From NCBI GenBank assembly GCA_965207345.1, contig OZ242280.1, positions 124,001 to 188,000 on the forward strand: 64,000 nucleotides of DNA, read 5' to 3'. A program made the translations under genes and the position numbers. Below the pieces are notes generated by a model. It ran no database searches and had not been told where the DNA came from. It worked only from the letters and a program-made list of their open reading frames with translations. The DNA comes from G965207345 sp965207345 (lineage in GTDB: Bacteria; Pseudomonadota; Gammaproteobacteria; PS1; Pseudothioglobaceae). Positions 56,713 through 64,000 of the stretch are shown one piece after another; positions within the stretch are counted from its first letter, which is position 1; every line of letters starts with the position of its first letter.

Positions 56713-59223
56713 ATGAACAATTCTATTTTTATCTTTCTTTCGCGGTATCGAATATTTTGGCGACTACAGTCGTTTATGAGTCGTATATTATTTTGGATTA
56801 GATCGAGAATTTTTAATGCCAAGCACCATATAAAAGAGGGGAAAATTGAAGGAAGTGTATTTAGGAAGTTGCTTCAGCTTACGATGTCGCAAATTTTGTT
56901 CACGCCAATATTCGCAGTTGTTTTGTTGTTTGTTGATCCATACTCTCATGCGCTTTTCGAAAAGATTGGCTTTAAAATAATTGACAATAGTGACTATGCA
57001 ACATTCTTGGCAACCATTAGCGGTATAAGTGGTGTATTTATTGGTTTGTACTATGCTGGCATTAGTGCCATTGGTAGTTCCATCTATGCCAAGGTGCCGA
57101 ACAATATAAGAGATCTTTTGGCACAAGACATGCTTGGAAACGTTTATATGCGGTTTCTTTCATTTCTAACCTTTCTTGGGCTAATATTAATCGCCATAAG
57201 AATTAGTGGTTATCCTCCCATATATTCAGCAGTTCCACTAATGACATTTCTTTCAGGTGTTGGAATAATATCGTTTGTTAAATTAGGCCAGCGTGCTTTC
57301 AATCTCTTTGACCCCACGGAACTTTCTTCTAATCTTTTTTTACAATTACAACACTGGTGCGAAACTGTTAGAGCAGGAAAGTTTTGGTGGTCCGACAAAA
57401 ATTTTCAACATCATGCTTATAAACAATCATCTTTATGCTTAGATGCTCTGCATACATTATCTAATATTACATCGAAAGAGCTTCATTTAAACGGAAAACC
57501 ATTTCTAATTTTATGCAAACGCATTATTCAATTCTTGATTATTTATGAAGAATTAAAAAAGAACATACCTTCTGACAGTCGTTGGTATGAACAAAAATAT
57601 ATACACCCTGATTGGTATAAAACCACAGATTCACATACTTCTATTGCCCATCAAACTGGCACGGCATTGCAACCAGAAGTTACAAATAATAAAGAGTGGG
57701 TTGAGGACAGGGTTATCCCGATACTTAAAAATTACCTAGAGGTTAACTTACGAGAAGAAAGATATGTTGAAGTTTTAGATTTTACAGAGTCTCTAAATGA
57801 TTATCTTGAAACATTGGCAAAAAATGGAAGAGCTGACCGCGCATTGGATGTTTTAGAGTATTTAGGAAAAATAATATCAGATATAATCTCACCTGAGTTG
57901 GAAAATAAATTGGATGTCAACGAAGTGTTAGAGAAATTAGCAATAATTGAAAAATTCTCTGCTATGCCAACAGTCATCGCGTTAGAGTGCATAAAATATA
58001 TAGAAAAACTTGATGCGAGCAAGATTGAGAAAAAGTTATCAAAGATTGTTTGGAGAAAGGATGATAACTTATATAAATACGAATTTCCGTCGTATTGTTT
58101 GCCAAGGTTAGAGTGGCTTAAATCAAAACTGAATTTTGAGATTTCTATTGAGGGACATCTGGTAAGTCCAATTTGGTATCAAAAAGAATTGTTGCTACAA
58201 ACAGAAGCCGATGTTTTTATAAAAAACACTAATTCTTTGATTTTAAAAAGTAAAAAGTTATACGAATCATGGATTAAAAAAACAATGGAAGCCAAACGCC
58301 TATGGTTAGCAGGTGCAGTAATGAGTAGCGAATGGGGGTTCTGGCACAAAATTGATTTGCAAATAGAGATATGGCGGGTGAAATGGAACAAGTTGAATGA
58401 GAATCTAAAAATAAAAGAATTACCATGGGCGAAATTTGAATATGAAAAATTGGTAGCGGCCAGTAACAATAGGCAAAAAAAATTAGTGGAATTGATGTCA
58501 AAACAAAATCCAATGTTGGCTTACTCCAAAAAACCAGAAGGCTTCCCAGATTATACAGGCCAGTTTTTACATACCGTAGGTGAAAAATCTTTTGATACGT
58601 TACTAACAAACAATGAAAATTTGTTAAGTAATATTTTTGAGCCATATTTTCATGGTTGCATAGTACAGTTTATAAAATTAAAATCTGAATCATCATCAAC
58701 TGATTGGCATACTCAACAAGGTTTGAAAATTGCTGTAGCCCCTCTATTAGATTTAATAGATATTTCTGGATATGCACAATTAATGGCTAATTACCATGGT
58801 AATGCTCAATTATGGGAGCAGGTAGTAGGTGTTTGGGATGAATATTTTGCAAATAATGCGGATAAATTGCCATTTTTCGCTGCCGCTATAGCTCTGATCT
58901 CAGGTACCTTTGAGATTTCACACCGAAGTATGCTGAGAATAAATTGGAAAACGAAAATTGATAAAAAATTATCTGATGTTCCTCGTCATCAAGTTGATTC
59001 ACACATGTACGGAATAGACACTGCTGTCAATCACAATAGTGCACTGATAAGGACATTCGCGTGGGATCAGCATGGGTCACCTTATAATGGTATCGATATC
59101 TTTATAACTCTTTATCTTTCTACTAAAGAAGGCGCTGAAGAACTAAATTTTGGTCGGAGCTGGAAAACGCTGAAAGAGTCACTAGACAGAGAAGAAACAA
59201 GGAATAGACCCAATGATAAATAG
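56713..59223 (+). CDS. Large membrane protein of unknown function
   Basis: 836 residues. About four hydrophobic segments in the N-terminal 210 residues (about 58-76, 92-118, 145-162 and 169-190), including TISGISGVFIGLYYAGISAI; the other ~620 residues are soluble and rich in Trp, Glu and Lys helices. The membrane part faintly recalls DUF2254-like proteins, but no family is recognised. Codon and base use are like the rest of the hsd operon. It lies between the HsdS relic and hsdR with a partner gene 12 bases downstream. Candidate membrane effector of a defence system; not proven. Confidence 0.7.
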   Translation: MNNSIFIFLSRYRIFWRLQSFMSRILFWIRSRIFNAKHHIKEGKIEGSVFRKLLQLTMSQILFTPIFAVVLLFVDPYSHALFEKIGFKIIDNSDYATFLATISGISGVFIGLYYAGISAIGSSIYAKVPNNIRDLLAQDMLGNVYMRFLSFLTFLGLILIAIRISGYPPIYSAVPLMTFLSGVGIISFVKLGQRAFNLFDPTELSSNLFLQLQHWCETVRAGKFWWSDKNFQHHAYKQSSLCLDALHTLSNITSKELHLNGKPFLILCKRIIQFLIIYEELKKNIPSDSRWYEQKYIHPDWYKTTDSHTSIAHQTGTALQPEVTNNKEWVEDRVIPILKNYLEVNLREERYVEVLDFTESLNDYLETLAKNGRADRALDVLEYLGKIISDIISPELENKLDVNEVLEKLAIIEKFSAMPTVIALECIKYIEKLDASKIEKKLSKIVWRKDDNLYKYEFPSYCLPRLEWLKSKLNFEISIEGHLVSPIWYQKELLLQTEADVFIKNTNSLILKSKKLYESWIKKTMEAKRLWLAGAVMSSEWGFWHKIDLQIEIWRVKWNKLNENLKIKELPWAKFEYEKLVAASNNRQKKLVELMSKQNPMLAYSKKPEGFPDYTGQFLHTVGEKSFDTLLTNNENLLSNIFEPYFHGCIVQFIKLKSESSSTDWHTQQGLKIAVAPLLDLIDISGYAQLMANYHGNAQLWEQVVGVWDEYFANNADKLPFFAAAIALISGTFEISHRSMLRINWKTKIDKKLSDVPRHQVDSHMYGIDTAVNHNSALIRTFAWDQHGSPYNGIDIFITLYLSTKEGAEELNFGRSWKTLKESLDREETRNRPNDK

Positions 59224-59235
59224 TGAGGCATCAGA

Positions 59236-60171
59236 ATGAGAGGGCAGAGATTGCACGGAAGAATCAAACCATCTATGGCTGCTCGTTTTCCGAGTCTATT
59301 GGCAAAGCAAGATTTAAATCACAACATCCACATGTTCACTCAAGACATATGTTTAGGTATTATGCCAATTAGCGGGCAAACAGATGAACAACAAAATTTC
59401 GCAGTAACTCTTGAAGGGGAAGACTCAGAATGTGAAAAAGCAAAAACAATCGTAGCGCAGCTGTGTGAACACAATAGGCGCAATAGTATAGCTAAGATGC
59501 TCTGCGATTCTATTAACAAAATGGCTAGGAATTTAACTTGGAGTGGAAAAAAATTTTACGAAATCATAGAAGATGACGGGAAAATTTATATGCATGGATT
59601 TACGAAAAAAAACCTCTTTCGGATATTTTCATGGTATTTGCAAATTGTGCCAGTAGGTGACCGAAATTTATGGAAAAGAAAATACACACTGATTAACAAA
59701 AAAAAGATATGGAACATACAAATTCCGCACCGTTTAGGAGGCACAAGAGAGCATAGAAAAATTATGCGGAGATTAGGTAAACACAGATACATGGGTCCAA
59801 AATTTTATGAAGAGGATTTAGCATATAGAAAAATTACGAATAATTATGATGCTATAAAATATGGAGAAAGTAGCGATATCTATGTTAGAAAGGTGACGAA
59901 AAAATGGCATTGGAATAAAAATAATTCGTCTCTCGAAAAGTACACAAGGTTTTACATGTTTTATAAAGCGATAGGTCTTAGATGGGCGCAAGCTATTTTA
60001 CGCGAGCATCTAATAAGTGAAATAAATCAATTGTTAGGTAGATTATCCGTGGATTGCAAAATTATTGTGTCCGGTCTACCTAAAGCAGATGAGATATTAG
60101 AGATAAGAAATGATATGAAAAGCGGCAAAATCAGTTTTCTGGAAGCATTAAATCGAACAGCAGTATTATAA
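59236..60171 (+). CDS. Unknown protein paired with the membrane protein
   Basis: 311 residues, basic, no signal or span. Seen: SMAARFPSLLAKQDLNHNIH, then a middle region NKMARNLTWSGKKFYEIIED and RRLGKHRYMGPKFYEEDLAY, with a helical C-terminus ending ISFLEALNRTAVL. GAGG lies 9 bases before ATG. Not recognised. Its tight spacing with the 836-residue gene suggests they act together, perhaps as sensor and effector. Confidence 0.65.
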   Translation: MRGQRLHGRIKPSMAARFPSLLAKQDLNHNIHMFTQDICLGIMPISGQTDEQQNFAVTLEGEDSECEKAKTIVAQLCEHNRRNSIAKMLCDSINKMARNLTWSGKKFYEIIEDDGKIYMHGFTKKNLFRIFSWYLQIVPVGDRNLWKRKYTLINKKKIWNIQIPHRLGGTREHRKIMRRLGKHRYMGPKFYEEDLAYRKITNNYDAIKYGESSDIYVRKVTKKWHWNKNNSSLEKYTRFYMFYKAIGLRWAQAILREHLISEINQLLGRLSVDCKIIVSGLPKADEILEIRNDMKSGKISFLEALNRTAVL

Positions 60172-60306
60172 TATTTGCCAGAGAGAAATACTCCTCAATG
60201 TTAAAAAGATTCGCAAAATAACAGATTAAAAATCGCTATTGATAAACTAGAAAACTAACAACCTGCCATCAAAAATCCAGTAATACAGCCAAAATACCTA
60301 AAAATC

Positions 60307-63300
60307 ATGCCCACCCTCAATGAATCCTATATAGAAAAATTTGCCATAGAATTATTGGAGCATTTAGGCTATCAATACATTTATGCACCAGATATTGCAC
60401 ATGATGGCAAAAAACCAGAGCGAAACTCATACGAAGAAGTTTTGCTAACTGAAAGATTGCAAAATGCTATTCGTAGAATAAATCTAAAAGTTCCTTACAA
60501 TGCGCAAATAGAAGCATTAAAAGAGATTAAGCGTATTAATTCACCCGAATTACTTGCCAATAATGAAACATTTCACCGAATGCTAACAGAAGGCATTAAT
60601 GTTTCTTATCAAAAAGACGGACACCAAAGAGGTGATTTAGTATGGCTCATTGATTTTGAAAATCTTGAGAACAATGAATTTATTGTTGCCAACCAGTTTA
60701 CCGTTATTGAAAACAGAAACAATAAACGCCCTGATGTAATTCTTTTTGTAAATGGTATTCCGTTGGTTATTATTGAATTAAAAAATCCTGCTGACGAAAA
60801 TGCAACGGTAAAATCAGCATTCAAACAATTACAGACTTATAAAGAAATCATTCCAAGTCTTTTTACCTACAATAGTTTAATGATCATTTCCGATGGTTTA
60901 GAAGCTAAAGCAGGTTGTTCTTTACCGGCTGGATTAACTCGTTTTATGGCGTGGAAATCAGCAGATGGAAAAGAAGAAGCCTCAAACTTAGTTAGCCAGT
61001 TAGAAACACTTATAAACGGAATGCTCAACAAAGAAACATTATTGGATTTAATCCGTCATTTTATAGTTTTTGAAAAATCTAAAAAAGAAGATGATAATAA
61101 AAAATTAGCTGCTTATCATCAATACTATGCGGTAAATCGAGCTGTGGAATCTACTTTAAGAGCAACAGGTCATTCTTTAGAAAAAGAAACACCTTTAAGT
61201 ATGGTGATGGAATCGCCTGAAAGTTACAGTGTGGCAGGAGTAAAAACACAACCCAAAGGCGACAGAAAAGGTGGCGTTGTTTGGCACACGCAAGGAAGTG
61301 GCAAATCGCTTTCAATGGTTTTCTTCACCGGCAAGATAGTTTTAGCTTTGGATAATCCAACGGTTTTGGTAATTACCGACCGTAACGATTTGGACGACCA
61401 ATTGTTTGATACTTTCGCTGCATCAACTCAACTTCTAAGACAAGACCCCAAACAAGTTGAAAACAGGGATGATTTAAAAGAAAAGTTAAAAGTGGCTTCG
61501 GGCGGAGTTATATTTTCAACCATTCAGAAATTCCAGATAGAAGATGGTAATGTATATGAAACCTTATCAAAAAGGGAAAATATAGTTGTTATTGCTGATG
61601 AAGCACACAGAACGCAATATGGTTTTAAAGCTAAAACAATAGACGACAAAGATACTTATGGAAATGTAGTTGGTAAAAAAACCGTTTATGGTTTTGCAAA
61701 ATATATGCGTGATGCCTTACCTAATGCGACTTATCTTGGTTTTACAGGCACACCAATAGAAAACGCTGATACCAATACACCCGCTGTTTTCGGAAATTAC
61801 ATTGATGTTTACGACATAGCCCAAGCTGTTGAAGATGGGGCGACTGTTCGTATTTATTACGAAAGTCGTTTAGCAAAAGTAAATTTAAGTGATGAAGGTA
61901 AACAACTGGTTAAAGAATTAGATGAAGATTTAAAACAAGATGATTTAACAAAAACTCAGCAAGCCAAAGCCAAGTGGACACAACTTGAAGCACTAATTGG
62001 CAGTAAAAATAGAGTTAAAAACATTGCACAAGATATTATTGATCATTTTGAGCAACGACAGGAAGTTTTTGATGGTAAAGGAATGATTGTTTCAATGTCG
62101 AGAAGAATTGCAGCAGACCTTTACAATGAAATTATAAGAATAAAACCTGAATGGCATTCTGATGATTTAGATAAAGGAGTCATTAAAGTTGTTATGACTT
62201 CGGCAAGTTCTGATGGACCAAAAATTGCCAAACATCACACTAATAAACAACAAAGAAAAACACTTGCAGACCGAATGAAAGATGCAGAAGATAAACTAAA
62301 ATTGGTTATTGTTCGGGATATGTGGCTCACTGGTTTTGATGTGCCGATGCTTCATACCTTATACATTGACAAAGCAATGAAAGGTCATAATCTAATGCAA
62401 GCAATAGCGAGAGTTAACAGAGTTTATAAAGATAAACCGGGCGGATTAGTAGTAGATTATCTTGGAATTGCATCTGATTTAAAAAATGCACTATCTTTTT
62501 ATTCAGATTCTGGAGGAAAAGGCGACCCAACAATTCTGCAAGAACAAGCCGTTGCATTGATGCTAGAAAAACTGGAAGTAGTTTCAAATTTATTTCACGG
62601 TTTTGCTTACGAAGAGTATTTTAAAGCAGAAACTTCAAAAAAACTAACAATAATTCTTTCAGCCGAAGAACATATTTTGAGCTTAGAGGATGGGAAGAAA
62701 AGATATATCAACGAAGTAACAGCACTATCAAAATCCTTTGCAATTGCAATACCGCACGAGCAAGCAATGGATGCAAAAGACAAAGTTGCATTTTTTCAAG
62801 CAGTAAAAGCACGTTTGGCAAAATTTGATGAAACAGGAGAAGGAGAAACGGACGAAGAAATTGAAACTACAATACGTCAAGTAATTGACCAAGCTTTGGT
62901 TTCTGAACAAGTGATAGATATTTTTGATGCAGCAGGAATAAAGAAACCTGACATTTCAATTCTTTCAGAAGATTTCCTTCTCGAATTAAAAGGAATGGAA
63001 CATAAAAACGTTGCTTTGGAAGTTTTGAAAAAGCTACTGAATGATGAAATAAAAACACGCTCAAAGAAGAACTTGGTAAAAAGTAAATCATTAATGGAAA
63101 TGCTTGAAAACTCCATTAACAAATATCATAACAAAATATTGACTGCTGCCGAAGTAATGGACGAACTCATAAAATTGAGTAAGGAAGTTGTAAACATGGA
63201 CAACGAAGCCAAAACACTTGGCTTAACGGATTTTGAATATGCTTTTTATACAGCAGTTTCAGACAATGACAGTGCAAAAGAATTAATGCAAAAAGACAAA

Positions 63301-63510
63301 TTAAGAAAACTTGCAGTAATCCTGATAGAAAGAGTAAAAGCAAATGCATCAATTGACTGGACAATTAAAGAAAGTGTAAGAGCAAAATTGAGAGTAATAA
63401 TAAAAAGAACTTTGAGGCAATTCGGTTATCCACCAGATATGCAGAAACTGGCAACAGAAACCGTATTAAAACAAGCAGAATTAATTGCAAATGAGATAAC
63501 TAATGATTGA
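60307..63510 (+). CDS. hsdR: Type I restriction endonuclease HsdR
   Basis: 1067 residues. PD-(D/E)xK nuclease: RPDVILFVNGIPLVIIELKNP (about 139-159). Helicase: Walker A HTQGSGKSL, DEAHR box (IADEAHRTQYG), motif III LGFTGTPIEN and motif VI QAIARVNRVYKDKPGG. Translocates and cuts unmodified DNA with HsdM and HsdS. A 135-base spacer separates it from the 311-residue gene, so it may have its own promoter. Confidence 0.96.
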   Translation: MPTLNESYIEKFAIELLEHLGYQYIYAPDIAHDGKKPERNSYEEVLLTERLQNAIRRINLKVPYNAQIEALKEIKRINSPELLANNETFHRMLTEGINVSYQKDGHQRGDLVWLIDFENLENNEFIVANQFTVIENRNNKRPDVILFVNGIPLVIIELKNPADENATVKSAFKQLQTYKEIIPSLFTYNSLMIISDGLEAKAGCSLPAGLTRFMAWKSADGKEEASNLVSQLETLINGMLNKETLLDLIRHFIVFEKSKKEDDNKKLAAYHQYYAVNRAVESTLRATGHSLEKETPLSMVMESPESYSVAGVKTQPKGDRKGGVVWHTQGSGKSLSMVFFTGKIVLALDNPTVLVITDRNDLDDQLFDTFAASTQLLRQDPKQVENRDDLKEKLKVASGGVIFSTIQKFQIEDGNVYETLSKRENIVVIADEAHRTQYGFKAKTIDDKDTYGNVVGKKTVYGFAKYMRDALPNATYLGFTGTPIENADTNTPAVFGNYIDVYDIAQAVEDGATVRIYYESRLAKVNLSDEGKQLVKELDEDLKQDDLTKTQQAKAKWTQLEALIGSKNRVKNIAQDIIDHFEQRQEVFDGKGMIVSMSRRIAADLYNEIIRIKPEWHSDDLDKGVIKVVMTSASSDGPKIAKHHTNKQQRKTLADRMKDAEDKLKLVIVRDMWLTGFDVPMLHTLYIDKAMKGHNLMQAIARVNRVYKDKPGGLVVDYLGIASDLKNALSFYSDSGGKGDPTILQEQAVALMLEKLEVVSNLFHGFAYEEYFKAETSKKLTIILSAEEHILSLEDGKKRYINEVTALSKSFAIAIPHEQAMDAKDKVAFFQAVKARLAKFDETGEGETDEEIETTIRQVIDQALVSEQVIDIFDAAGIKKPDISILSEDFLLELKGMEHKNVALEVLKKLLNDEIKTRSKKNLVKSKSLMEMLENSINKYHNKILTAAEVMDELIKLSKEVVNMDNEAKTLGLTDFEYAFYTAVSDNDSAKELMQKDKLRKLAVILIERVKANASIDWTIKESVRAKLRVIIKRTLRQFGYPPDMQKLATETVLKQAELIANEITND

Positions 63511-64000
63511 AATTATAACAAATTGTCCTGTTGGTTGCATTAAAAATATCTAATAAATATTGCTACAAATATCACTTATATGCTCCACTACAAAGCATAG
63601 CCGTTATATTTCAATAGCATAATAGAGATACATTTTGCTACACTTACAAGATCCAAATTACTCAAATTACTACTTTAAAAGGAAAATAGAACGTAAGTTT
63701 TTATTATTTATAATGTTCTTATTTCCCTATTATAATGTTGCCTAACAATTATGGAATAAATACACCCTCAATATGACACCAAAATACGAACCTCCACCAC
63801 CAGCAAAAACACCAGAGGTTGCGGTGCGAGAGATGTGATCAGGTCTTCTGTCTTGCCGTCTTTCTCAATGTGAGGCAGAGTGCCTTGTTTTTTCAAAGTC
63901 TGCCAGGTGGCACGCGAATAGTTTTTAGTTCATCGGGAAGATGCTTTTTCTTCTTGGCATAAAATTCTTCGACATCCGCTATGTCCTTGCGTACCGATTT
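63511..64000. other. Right-edge region, no firm gene
   Basis: 63511-63770 is A/T-rich without genes. From about 63790 the base composition becomes richer in G+C. A short plus-strand frame at 63774-63839 (MTPKYEPPPPAKTPEVAVRE) and a minus-strand frame entering from the edge (VRKDIADVEEFYAKKKKHLP ... IRVPPGRL) are seen; the latter appears to continue in another frame (TLKKQGTLPHIEKDGKTEDL). Probably a decayed gene that continues beyond the window. Confidence 0.4.

Overview
The window is an AT-rich bacterial chromosome segment (low G+C judged by eye, not computed). Housekeeping content and order (yfgM-hisS, msbA, pyrG, epmB, uvrD, ampG-nagZ, glcDEF, parE-queC, aceE, mgtE, hpf, argD-argF) point to a gammaproteobacterium. 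The very high A+T, a glycolate/glyoxylate salvage cluster suited to a Calvin-cycle autotroph, a large YadA-type adhesin and abundant defence and glycan genes would fit a sulfur-oxidising SUP05/Thioglobaceae-type organism, including the mussel-symbiont branch. That placement is inference; no marker in the window proves it.

Layout. 1-9.8 kb is core: yfgM, hisS, msbA, pyrG, an isolated small peptide gene resembling a nitrile-hydratase-leader (NHLP) RiPP precursor, epmB, a small RMF-like gene and uvrD. 9.8-11.9 kb is a decayed defence patch (GHKL ATPase relic, HsdM tail, DUF4145 protein, internally deleted HsdS) bracketed by duplicated bits of the uvrD 3' end. 11.9-21 kb is core again: peptidoglycan recycling (ampG, nagZ, a cytosolic ElsL/LdtK-like YkuD protein), then glcD-glcE-glcF divergent from serine/alanine-glyoxylate aminotransferase, together a phosphoglycolate salvage route. 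21-28.6 kb is a surface-glycan region with two repeat-bracketed cassettes: one holds a dnaQ relic, a GT10-like transferase, a sulfotransferase and a truncated glycosyltransferase, the other a GtrB-GtrA-Gtr(specific) O-antigen-modification set. 28.6-42 kb is mostly core (parE-queC, an EF-hand protein, aceE, rseC-like, phosphomannomutase, mgtE, hpf, argD-argF).

42-46.7 kb carries a 1056-residue trimeric autotransporter adhesin whose downstream flank holds a degraded copy of the argF 3' end. Then come two tandem NHLP-like precursor genes plus the relic of a third, and tRNA-Thr(UGU). 47.6-49.5 kb is an IS1595-like element with 26-bp terminal inverted repeats and an exact 8-bp target duplication. 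It carries a HicB/HicA-like pair as passenger, and its transposase frame is broken at a six-G run. A GNAT acetyltransferase, a gamma-glutamyltransferase and a glutathione S-transferase relic follow.

52.6-63.5 kb is a composite type I restriction-modification operon: hsdM, a HepT-like HEPN gene, a single ORF fusing an MntA-like nucleotidyltransferase to HsdS, a frameshifted membrane-protein gene, an HsdS tail relic, two unrecognised genes (836-residue membrane protein and 311-residue partner) and hsdR. The HepT/MntA pair wired into HsdS, and the two unknown genes between hsdS and hsdR, are the best candidates for an undescribed system. The orphan NHLP-like precursors with a shared GTFGTLS-type core motif are the next best.
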